Source: a virus
Virus record (IMG/VR): IMGVR_UViG_3300045253_000079
Span: 1-58,954 of that record
Reading direction: 5' to 3' (one strand)
Length of the DNA stretch: 58,954 bases
The notes under the pieces are model-generated. The model did no database searches and was not told the DNA's origin. It saw only the letters and a program-made list of their open reading frames with translations. Positions 1 through 6,666 of this stretch are shown piece after piece. Within the stretch, counting starts at the first letter, position 1. Every line of letters starts with the position of its first letter. A program made the translations under genes and the position numbers.

Positions 1-127
1 GGGGGGCGGGGGCGGGGGTCCGAAGTCGGCCCGAAGCAGCGGGATTGCGGACACGGGACTCTCCGGGCGGCACGAGGGTGGTGTATAAGCTACTCGCACA
101 GACCCGGTTGAGACAACCATGGAACCT
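1..127. repeat. Terminal direct repeat, left copy
   Basis: These 127 bases are identical to 58828-58954. The length equals a common maximum assembly k-mer, so the likeliest reading is the overlap of a circular contig rather than a packaged terminal repeat. Removing one copy gives a circle of 58,827 bp. The G-rich start encodes the proline run near the portal N-terminus on the opposite strand. Confidence 0.95.
54..118. promoter_or_regulatory. Divergent intergenic region between portal and TerS
   Basis: After circularisation the portal start (58881, equal to position 54) and the TerS start (119) face away from each other, so this 65-bp gap should hold leftward and rightward promoters. A TATAAG hexamer lies at 84-89 on the plus strand and TATACA on the opposite strand, but neither has a convincing -35 box. 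The portal ribosome site GGAG also falls here. Confidence 0.3.
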
Positions 128-631
128 GCACTGCGCCGCACACCGATGGACGTCGGGATCGAAGATGGGTTTTTCCGGCGCCGCGCCTACGAGCTCGCCA
201 CCGACATCGTACTGGAGCTCGACAGCCCCGAGAACCTCGCAAAGTCCTATGGCGTAACCGAGGAACAGTGGCCTGTGGTGCGGGACTGGCCCGCCTTCCG
301 GCACATGGTCGCCAAGGCTGTCGAGGAGCTCTCCGGGCCGCTGGGCGTCGCCGAGCGCGCTCGCCGGCAGGCAAAACTGGCGATCTCCGAGTTCGGCGTC
401 CACGACATGGCCGTGCTCATGGGAGACCCCAAAGTCCTCCCTCGCGACCGGATCAGCGCGTTCGACACGCTCAAGGACGTCGCCGGCCTGACGAGCAAGG
501 GCTCGGCTGCCGCGGTCAACAACGCCTCCGCTGGCCCCCTGATCCAGATCTTCTTCCCAGATGGCCGCCAGTTCGACGTGAACCTGCCGCGCCCCGCTCC
601 CGCGATCGAGGGCGAGGCGACCCGTGAGTAA
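119..631 (+). CDS. Putative terminase small subunit
   Basis: The 170-residue protein directly precedes and overlaps the large terminase gene by 8 bases, the usual place for TerS. TerS proteins bind phage DNA at packaging initiation and regulate the motor. The middle holds helical stretches suited to oligomerisation, and residues 50-110 are charged. The ATG at 119 is preceded only by a weak GAG; Met10 (146) is an alternative with no better ribosome site. The call rests on position and size more than on a recognised motif. Confidence 0.7.
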   Translation: MEPALRRTPMDVGIEDGFFRRRAYELATDIVLELDSPENLAKSYGVTEEQWPVVRDWPAFRHMVAKAVEELSGPLGVAERARRQAKLAISEFGVHDMAVLMGDPKVLPRDRISAFDTLKDVAGLTSKGSAAAVNNASAGPLIQIFFPDGRQFDVNLPRPAPAIEGEATRE

Positions 632-2021
632 GATCTACCGGCCGGCGCCGACCATCGCCAAGTTCCTCCTGTGTCGGAAGAAAGAACAGTTCCTGCTCGG
701 CCCGCTGGGCGGCGGCAAGACCACTGCGGTGCTGATGAAGATCCTCGCACTCTCACAGATGCAGGCGCCCAACACGGTGGGCGTACGCCGCACGCGCTTT
801 GCCGTGGTGCGCAACACCCGACCGCAGTTGCGCGACTCCGTGCTCAAGACCGTGTTCGACTGGCTGCCACCCGACGGCAACATGATCGAGTGGCGCGAGA
901 CCGAGATGAACCTGACGATCCGGATGAACCTGCCGGACGACACCCGCTCGGAGTGCGAGCTGATGTTCCGCCCGCTCGATGACGAGAACGACGCCCGGCG
1001 CCTGCTCTCCGTGGAGTACACGGGCGCGTGGTTGTCCGAGTTCCGCGAGATCCCGTTCGCCCTGCTCAACCCGGTGCTCTCGCGCACCAGCCGCTTCCCG
1101 TCCGACAGCGACGGCGGCCCGACGTGGCACGGCGTGCTGGGAGAGTCGAACATGCCCACGCGCGGAAGCGAGTGGCACCGGTTCCTCGAAGTGGAGCGCC
1201 CGGACTTCGTTGAACGCTTCATCCAGCCGTCAGGGCTCTCGCCCACCGCGGAGAATCGCGACCACCTCAGCGACCCGGACTACTACACGGACCTCGTAGC
1301 CGGCGCTCCCAGCCAGAACTGGGTCAAGGCGCACATCACGTGCGAGTACCCGGACTCGCTGGACGGCAAGGCCGTGCACGGCGCCACGTACGACTTCGAC
1401 CGGCACGTGGCAAAGGCGCCGTTCTCGCCGTTCCCGTCGGGCACGATCCTTATGGGCGTCGATCAGGGGCGCTCACCGGCAGCGGTGTTCGCGCAGGTGC
1501 ACCCGAGTGGTCAGCTGTTCGTCGTCGCCGAAGCCTGCGGCTCGAACATGGGCATGGAGAAGTTCGGGGCAGACATACTGCGCCCACTGGTCAACAAGCT
1601 ATTCATCGGCCTGCCGATCCTCGCCGTCATCGACCCGGCTGGTTTCCGCAAGACCGAGGTCAACGACGACACCCCTGCCGATGCACTCAAGCGTCTGGGC
1701 TTCCGGGTCATCAAAGCCCCGACCAACGCACTCGATCGTCGGCTCGAAGCTGTAGATCGCATGCTCCTCAAACACAACGGCCTCCTGATCAATCCGACGT
1801 GCACGCTGCTGATCAACGCACTCGCCGCCGACTACCGGTTCCGGACCAAGAAAAACGGGGAGCTTGAGGACATCCCGGAGAAGAAGCATCCGGTCAGCGA
1901 CCTGTGCGACTCGCTGCAGTACCTGTGCCTGATCGCGGCGGGTGAAAACTACGGGCGCGTGATGCGCCGGTTCACCCCCGGAGTGACGGCGAGTGCACCG
2001 CCATCCGGGGGCTGGACCTGA
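624..2021 (+). CDS. Terminase large subunit
   Basis: This is the ATPase/nuclease motor that packages DNA through the portal. The 465-residue protein has a Walker A motif GPLGGGKTT at residues 26-34 and a hydrophobic strand ending in acidic residues (AWLSEF, about 133-139) as the Walker B region. RNase H-fold nuclease aspartates lie in GVDQGRSP (about 280), AVIDPAGF (about 337) and SDLCDSLQY (about 425). It starts with GTG overlapping the TerS stop, with GAGGCGA as ribosome site. The gene ends next to a convergent minus-strand gene with no obvious terminator between them. Confidence 0.93.
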   Translation: MSKIYRPAPTIAKFLLCRKKEQFLLGPLGGGKTTAVLMKILALSQMQAPNTVGVRRTRFAVVRNTRPQLRDSVLKTVFDWLPPDGNMIEWRETEMNLTIRMNLPDDTRSECELMFRPLDDENDARRLLSVEYTGAWLSEFREIPFALLNPVLSRTSRFPSDSDGGPTWHGVLGESNMPTRGSEWHRFLEVERPDFVERFIQPSGLSPTAENRDHLSDPDYYTDLVAGAPSQNWVKAHITCEYPDSLDGKAVHGATYDFDRHVAKAPFSPFPSGTILMGVDQGRSPAAVFAQVHPSGQLFVVAEACGSNMGMEKFGADILRPLVNKLFIGLPILAVIDPAGFRKTEVNDDTPADALKRLGFRVIKAPTNALDRRLEAVDRMLLKHNGLLINPTCTLLINALAADYRFRTKKNGELEDIPEKKHPVSDLCDSLQYLCLIAAGENYGRVMRRFTPGVTASAPPSGGWT

Positions 2022-2162
2022 TCAGCACTTCTTCTTGACCTTGCCACCCTCGGCATAGCCGGGCTGCATGCCCGGAGGCATTCCACCGGGAGCGGGCATC
2101 GCACCTTTCTTCATGAACTGCGGCGGCATCTTTTTGCCGGGCTTTTTGCTGGCCTTGCTCAC
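2022..2162 (-). CDS. Small basic C-terminal-Cys protein
   Basis: A 46-residue Lys/Gly/Pro/Met-rich protein ending EGGKVKKKC. The GTG start at 2162 follows a 13-base perfect match to the 16S anti-Shine-Dalgarno tail (AAGGAGGTGATCC, 2164-2176), so expression is probably very high. It overlaps the end of the preceding gene. Function unknown; it is the last gene of the minus-strand lysis operon. The longer upstream reading frame is a shadow. Confidence 0.7.
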   Translation of the reverse strand: MSKASKKPGKKMPPQFMKKGAMPAPGGMPPGMQPGYAEGGKVKKKC

Positions 2163-2404
2163 TGGATCACCTCCTTCACCGCGGGGAACTCTTTGCGCTT
2201 GATGCGCTTGAGGGTGTTGATCGCATCCTGCAGCATGTGGATCTGCGCGTCGAACTCTGCAGCACAGCGATGTGGCATGGAGGTGGCGATGTACGGAGCG
2301 GATCCGCCGCGACTGCACGAGATCACGATCACGTCCTTGCTGGCGTGGACCTTCGCCGCTTCCAGCACGCGCTTGGCTGGGAGCCGTCCGCGCGTTGCAC
2401 TCAC
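2159..2404 (-). CDS. Hypothetical 81-residue protein
   Basis: Start chosen at the GTG at 2404, whose bases overlap the upstream stop (GTGA), implying translational coupling. Residues 20-30 read like a short beta strand (KDVIVISC) and the C-terminal half is a charged helix (QIHMLQDAINTLKRIKRKE). No family recognised. It lies in a tightly overlapping run of small genes after the lysis functions. Confidence 0.6.
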   Translation of the reverse strand: MSATRGRLPAKRVLEAAKVHASKDVIVISCSRGGSAPYIATSMPHRCAAEFDAQIHMLQDAINTLKRIKRKEFPAVKEVIQ

Positions 2405-2586
2405 GATGCAGCGATGGCGTTCTGCGGATGTGCGGCATTCCAACCCGCCACCGCGTCCGCAAACTCAGCCTGTGCTTGGTCAAGCGTTTCGGGCGATGCC
2501 GAACCGACGACCCCTTTGATCTGTTCGAGGATGCCCGGCAGTTGCGCGCCGAGGGTCAGGAGCTGCGCGAGGAGGGCTGCGTTCAT
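2401..2586 (-). CDS. Hypothetical 61-residue protein
   Basis: An Ala/Leu/Gln-rich small protein, probably two helices (MNAALLAQLLTLGAQ... and a DQAQAEFADAVAGW stretch). Its ATG overlaps the lipoprotein stop (ATGA) and its end overlaps the next gene. Function unknown; it could be a small accessory of the lysis cassette. Confidence 0.6.
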   Translation of the reverse strand: MNAALLAQLLTLGAQLPGILEQIKGVVGSASPETLDQAQAEFADAVAGWNAAHPQNAIAAS

Positions 2587-2789
2587 GGCTGCTTCCCCTT
2601 GGGCATGCAGGCGGGCGATAGGCCGGCGATCAGCGCGTTCACGTCGGCGGTTTCCTTGGCCGACAGGTGCGGCGCGGCGATGGTGCCGATCTTGATGGCG
2701 ACGGCTGCGTCATGGCAGACCTTGGTCTGGGTGTTGGCAGCGCAGCTGGCGAGCAGCAGGATCAGCGGTAGGAAAAAATAACGCTTCAT
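2583..2789 (-). CDS. Small lipoprotein, possible o-spanin
   Basis: The 68-residue product has a lipoprotein signal peptide: basic MKRY, a hydrophobic core (FFLPLILLLAS) and a lipobox ending LASC with the lipidated Cys at residue 16. It should be anchored to a membrane facing the periplasm. It follows the holin-like gene, where outer-membrane spanin (Rz1-type) lipoproteins are common, but lacks their usual proline richness, so the spanin role is tentative. The start is set by GGAG ahead of ATG 2789; the longer frame to 2876 is unsupported. Confidence 0.72.
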   Translation of the reverse strand: MKRYFFLPLILLLASCAANTQTKVCHDAAVAIKIGTIAAPHLSAKETADVNALIAGLSPACMPKGKQP

Positions 2790-2790
2790 C

Positions 2791-3096
2791 TTACTTTTCT
2801 CCGTTGGGTGGATCGCTGGGGATACTACTCCCATCTTCGGGCGGTGTCTGCACGACAACGCGCCCAACGATCCCAAGCACCAACTCGAACACCACGACTA
2901 CGGCAAACACCCAGTGCGGAACCGCGTCGCGCCACTCGGCGGGCAGACTTGCCCACGCAGTAACGGTGGCAGCAGCCAACGACATGGAGCGCGTGCTGGC
3001 CCACTTCCACGCATCCCTCCAGTCCACGACGACGCGCGGGCTGGCGTCGAGCTTCGCAGCGATCTTGTCGGTGAGTTTCGGCGGGATCATGTTCAT
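2791..3096 (-). CDS. Putative holin (RDAW-type small membrane protein)
   Basis: 101 residues with an N-terminal amphipathic stretch ending VVVDWRDAWKWASTRSM, a weakly hydrophobic helix (about 39-52) and a strong membrane helix (about 60-84, VPHWVFAVVVVFELVLGIVG), then a polar tail. The WRDAW-W-S then A-W-LP pattern is typical of a common phage holin-like family. It overlaps the upstream endolysin-like gene by 4 bases. Holins permeabilise the inner membrane at lysis; the assignment rests on topology, motif and context. Confidence 0.7.
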   Translation of the reverse strand: MNMIPPKLTDKIAAKLDASPRVVVDWRDAWKWASTRSMSLAAATVTAWASLPAEWRDAVPHWVFAVVVVFELVLGIVGRVVVQTPPEDGSSIPSDPPNGEK

Positions 3097-3497
3097 GCTT
3101 TCACCACTTCCAGCACGCGGACGTCGCTGTCGGCGATCGCTTGCCTTGCGACGCGGTTGAGGATAACGCAGCCTTCGGACGCCTGCCCCGAGCGCGGCGG
3201 CGAGAGGTCGCCGTGGATCATGAACGCGCTGCGGCCGTGCATGTCGTTCTCAGCGTGCGGAGTCAGGTGCATCGCGATCGGCCCCTTGTGCGGGTCGTGG
3301 AACGCCGGCTCGATGGTGTAGAGGCCGGCCGGGATCGGACCCAGCGCGTGCAGCGTCTGATCGGCGGAGCGGTTGCGGTGGTCGTTCGGACCACCCGTTG
3401 GCAGCACTCCGTCCCAGTGCCCAGAGTAGCCGAAGGCGAGCAGGCCGCCGTCCGGGCGGAACATCCGGCCTGTGTTTTGTTCGTAGCGCCAGTTCAA
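3093..3497 (-). CDS. tlde1/DUF2778-type peptidoglycan enzyme, putative endolysin
   Basis: The 134-residue protein matches the tlde1 (DUF2778, L,D-transpeptidase-like) pattern: an N-terminal FGYSG strand, GPIPAGLYTI at 53-62, MIHGD with His95, and SEGCVIL with Ser107 and Cys110, the usual catalytic His/Cys pair. Family members cut or exchange peptidoglycan peptide bonds. Sitting between two membrane-protein genes, and with no other lysin seen in this cassette, it is the best endolysin candidate. There is no signal peptide, so it would need the holin for export. It overlaps both neighbours by 4 bases. Confidence 0.75.
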   Translation of the reverse strand: MNWRYEQNTGRMFRPDGGLLAFGYSGHWDGVLPTGGPNDHRNRSADQTLHALGPIPAGLYTIEPAFHDPHKGPIAMHLTPHAENDMHGRSAFMIHGDLSPPRSGQASEGCVILNRVARQAIADSDVRVLEVVKA

Positions 3498-3850
3498 TTC
3501 GAACCTCCTACTGCTCGGCTGGGCGGCGGCGATTCGACCGACTCAATCGCGCGAATGCGAAGCTCCAATGACTCGTTCCTATGCTTCAAGTCCTCCAGTT
3601 GGCTGATGACTTGGTACTGCAGCCGAGTGTTGATGTCTTTGACATCACTTCCGAGCGTGTCCAGCTTGGCATTGGTTGTAGCGTTGGTCTTGAGCTGCTC
3701 GTTCAGCCCAGCTCGAATATCGTCGTTCGACTGCCGAGCGAAGAACACGATCAGCCCGAGCATGATCGGGACTATGAACCGCGTGATGCCCTTTGCCCAG
3801 CTGCTCTCAACTGCGTGCTCGAACGTGGTTTCGTCCTTATTATCAGTCAT
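3494..3850 (-). CDS. Coiled-coil membrane protein, i-spanin or holin candidate
   Basis: 118 residues: a short cytoplasmic N-terminus, one membrane helix (about 24-39, RFIVPIMLGLIVFFA), then a long charged helical region (45-105) likely to form a coiled coil. This N-in topology with a periplasmic coiled coil is that of Rz-type inner-membrane spanins, although some holins look similar. It is the first gene of the lysis cassette, with ATG overlap to the tlde1 gene. Confidence 0.65.
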   Translation of the reverse strand: MTDNKDETTFEHAVESSWAKGITRFIVPIMLGLIVFFARQSNDDIRAGLNEQLKTNATTNAKLDTLGSDVKDINTRLQYQVISQLEDLKHRNESLELRIRAIESVESPPPSRAVGGSN

Positions 3851-3865
3851 GGCAGGCCTCCTTTG

Positions 3866-4837
3866 TCAGTTGCCCATGCCCATCATCATCGCGCTGCGTC
3901 CCTGCGACGCGTAGCTGATCACGATGATGCCTTGTCCACCGAGGCCTCCTGTTCCTGCCGTGGTCGGCGTGGAGCCGCCGCCAGCTCCTGCTGCACCGTA
4001 GGTTCCACCGTTGCCGCCGTTGCCGGAAATGGCTTGACCAGCGCCGCCACCGCCGCCACCGCAGGCACCGTGCGTGCTATCCCATGCGGTATCGCAACCG
4101 CCGTTCGCGCCGTTCGCATGCGTGCCTGCCGTGTTCTCGCCACCACCGCCACCACCGCCCACCGTGCCGTCGGTGGCGTCCGTAGTCGTCGTCGCACCGG
4201 CACCGCTGCCAGCACCCGACGTGCCGTTGCCGCCCACGCCGCCGACAGTGGACGACCCAACCGCGCCGACCGATGAAGTGCCTCCGTTCGAACCGCTGCC
4301 ACCCGGGGCGCCGACGTTGGAGTTGGAGTTGGTGCCAGCGCGGCAGATGCCAGTCGGACCCGGTGCGCCCGCGCCTGAGCCACCGGGCTTCGTCGGCGTT
4401 GCGGCACCGTTGCCACCGATGCATCCAGCGCGCGTGGTCGTGCCTGTTCCATTGGTGCCGCCACTACCGCGAGATGACGTGACCGCGTTCGCGCCACCGT
4501 GGCACAAGAGAACATTCGTGCCCTGCGCGTTGGTCAGGTAGGTGTCAGCTGCCGTGCCGTGCGTGGCGACCGTGACGGTGAGGACTGCGCCAATTGGGAA
4601 CTGTGCCGCGACGAGCTGGCTCCAACCGCCTGAGCCGCCGCCGCTACCGGAACTGGTATTGATGACGCCAGCCGAGCCGTCGCCGCCCGCACCGAGGCAG
4701 TCAATCGTGCTGGTGCCGTTGTTCCAGTCGTAGGGGACCGTCCACGTTCCGGTGGCGGTAACGAAGGTCGTGCCGGCGAACGCAGGCGCGGTCAGCAGGC
4801 CGATGGTCAGGAGTGCGGCTTTCAGGAAGGCGCGCAT
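3866..4837 (-). CDS. Glycine-rich secreted/adhesin-like protein
   Basis: 323 residues beginning with a clear Sec signal peptide (MRAFLKAALLTIGLLTAPAFA, cut before GTTF). Then comes a beta-rich domain (22-120) and a long Gly/Ser/Thr-rich region with polyglycine runs (about 120-300), ending in GGLGGQGIIVISY. Polyglycine sandwich folds occur in tail-tip adhesins such as T4-type gp38, and GIIVISY endings are common in glycine-rich phage fibre proteins. A cleavable signal on a tail-associated protein is unusual. The antisense proline-rich frame is a shadow. Confidence 0.7.
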   Translation of the reverse strand: MRAFLKAALLTIGLLTAPAFAGTTFVTATGTWTVPYDWNNGTSTIDCLGAGGDGSAGVINTSSGSGGGSGGWSQLVAAQFPIGAVLTVTVATHGTAADTYLTNAQGTNVLLCHGGANAVTSSRGSGGTNGTGTTTRAGCIGGNGAATPTKPGGSGAGAPGPTGICRAGTNSNSNVGAPGGSGSNGGTSSVGAVGSSTVGGVGGNGTSGAGSGAGATTTTDATDGTVGGGGGGGENTAGTHANGANGGCDTAWDSTHGACGGGGGGAGQAISGNGGNGGTYGAAGAGGGSTPTTAGTGGLGGQGIIVISYASQGRSAMMMGMGN

Positions 4838-4838
4838 G

Positions 4839-5903
4839 TCAGCGATACAGGAAGTTGGCGGTCATCAGCGTACCGCACGCCGTGGACCCGCCATCGGTCG
4901 TGGTTTCAGCCGCTGTGATCGCCGTTGAAAACAGGATGCCGAACGGGAACGAGACGTTCGCGCCGCCGTTGGCCGGAATCGGGATGTCCAGCTTGTTTGC
5001 CGTGGTGCCGACCGTGACCGAGCCCGTCGCCAAGTCCCATAGCTGGACATGGCAAACCGTCGCGTTCGGGTTGTAGATGATGTAGCCGTAAAGCTGGCCA
5101 GGCAACGCATCGACGGCGGTAGCCGTGTTGGTGAGCGTGACGGAGTGGAACGTGGAAGCGCCGCCCGTGGTGGCCGCGTCCGCGACGACATGGCCGATCT
5201 GGTTCGTGCCGGCCGGGGTCGCACCCGCAACCGATGTAGCGATGGCTGCGAGCGAGGCGTTGCCGGTCACCTGCGTCGCTTCCAGCGCCAGCGCGGATGT
5301 GTTGAGGTTGATGCCGGCGTTCGCGGTGACGGTGCCGGACACAGGTTGAGTTACCTGCCAGAACGTTCCGCTCACTGGCTGCGTGACCGCCGAGCCGTCC
5401 ACCTTCCACGCGGTCGTGTTCGCCGTGTTTCCGGGTTGGACGGTAAACGTCCCCGACTGGGTGACGGGCACCGCAGACTGGTTGCTCGCGATCGCCACCG
5501 GCAAGCTATTCGCCATGGTGGCCTGCCCCAGCGCTGGAACAGCGCCGCTGGCAGGCGTGGGACCGAGGTCCGCCACGGCGCCGAGGCTCACTCCCGACGT
5601 GCTGATGTCAGCACGTTTGACCCGGTACGTGCCCGGCGTGGTCATGGTGTACGTGGGATTGGTTCCCGTGAGGTCAGCGACCTTCACCTCGGTGCTCGCA
5701 CCGACGAAGTACACCGTAAGTTTTACCTGCGAAGGCGTCGTCTCACCGTATCGAGTGATCGTACCTGTGCTGATGTTCGTCACATCGCTCGACGTCGCAG
5801 CCGACTGGCCCGTGGCGAGGATCGTGGTCTGTGCGAACGCCTGCCCACACAACGTGAGCAGCGCGAGGAAGATTGGAAGCAGCCAGCGGGTGCGCACGTT
5901 CAT
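4839..5903 (-). CDS. Secreted virion-associated or surface protein
   Basis: The start at 5903 is preferred because AGGAAAG precedes this ATG and it yields a good signal peptide (RTRWLLPIFLALLTLCGQAFA). An ATG at 5930 overlapping the upstream stop is the alternative. The 354-residue product is Thr/Ala/Val-rich with repeated VTQPVSGT motifs in the middle, suggesting beta-strand fibre repeats, and ends CGTLMTANFLYR. No family recognised. Together with the next gene it forms a pair of exported proteins inside a tail-fibre operon. Confidence 0.68.
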   Translation of the reverse strand: MNVRTRWLLPIFLALLTLCGQAFAQTTILATGQSAATSSDVTNISTGTITRYGETTPSQVKLTVYFVGASTEVKVADLTGTNPTYTMTTPGTYRVKRADISTSGVSLGAVADLGPTPASGAVPALGQATMANSLPVAIASNQSAVPVTQSGTFTVQPGNTANTTAWKVDGSAVTQPVSGTFWQVTQPVSGTVTANAGINLNTSALALEATQVTGNASLAAIATSVAGATPAGTNQIGHVVADAATTGGASTFHSVTLTNTATAVDALPGQLYGYIIYNPNATVCHVQLWDLATGSVTVGTTANKLDIPIPANGGANVSFPFGILFSTAITAAETTTDGGSTACGTLMTANFLYR

Positions 5904-5926
5904 GGTCTTTCCTCGGTCATCGGGCT

Positions 5927-6664
5927 TCATTGGACGGTAATGCCGCGTGCCAGCATGCGGGCCTTGCTATGCGTGTAGCACGTTGCGAGATCCGCAGCCG
6001 TGAGCGCCACGTCGTAGACAGCGAACTCCGCGAAGTCGAGAGCGTTGGTGTTCGCCGCAGAGAAGCCCGTGTTGCCCAAGCCAACAGTGAACGCGGACGG
6101 CACGTACGTTCCCGACGTGTCGGTCGTGGTCGTGCTCTGCCCACCGATGCTGGTGATCAACCGCTTCGGCGAGACCGACATGTCGATGGATGCCGCGGCA
6201 AAGTACCAGTTGCCCGCAACGATGGTGGAGCCGTTGACCACCGACGTGAAGATGTTCTTGTAGGTCGCGTTGACCGCCGCGTTGTTGAGGATCAGCAGGC
6301 CGCCCGAGGGACCCGTGGAGTCGTAGGAACCAAACAACTGGCGATTGGCCACGAGGGTCGGCGCGCGGAAAACAACGATCGCCGTCCGCGTCGCAGCCAG
6401 CACGTCGGGCAGATCGGTCAGCAGCGCGTTCCCGTTCGAGTTCGTTTGCGAGAGGTAGTTCGACGAGTGCGTCGGACTCGCGGACTGCGGCGTCAACACC
6501 TTCGCCCGGTTGCGCCCGGTCAGGTTCCCCGAGTTGCCCTTGTCGAAGATCCAGTGCTCGTAAGCCGTGGGATCGTTGTCGGTGTAGTAATCGAAATCCG
6601 TACGTGCCACGCGCGGCAGCGTCTGGTTTGCAGCCAGTACGGGCACCACCTGAATGATGGACAT
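5927..6664 (-). CDS. LamG/concanavalin A-like lectin-fold tail protein
   Basis: 245 residues with the pattern of LamG/ConA-like jelly-roll domains: TAIVVFRAP, FGSYDS, GNWYFAAASID, then a C-terminal DFAEFAVYDVALTAADL segment where these domains read E-hydrophobic-hydrophobic-Y/D-LT. Such domains bind glycans and are common accessory modules beside phage fibres. It follows the esterase-like fibre gene by 2 bases, so it is probably a receptor-binding partner. Confidence 0.7.
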   Translation of the reverse strand: MSIIQVVPVLAANQTLPRVARTDFDYYTDNDPTAYEHWIFDKGNSGNLTGRNRAKVLTPQSASPTHSSNYLSQTNSNGNALLTDLPDVLAATRTAIVVFRAPTLVANRQLFGSYDSTGPSGGLLILNNAAVNATYKNIFTSVVNGSTIVAGNWYFAAASIDMSVSPKRLITSIGGQSTTTTDTSGTYVPSAFTVGLGNTGFSAANTNALDFAEFAVYDVALTAADLATCYTHSKARMLARGITVQ

Positions 6665-6666
6665 GG

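Noticed and set aside
4074-4541. Proline-rich plus-strand frame opposite the glycine-rich protein
   Set aside because: Glycine codons read backwards give proline; it is a trivial complement.
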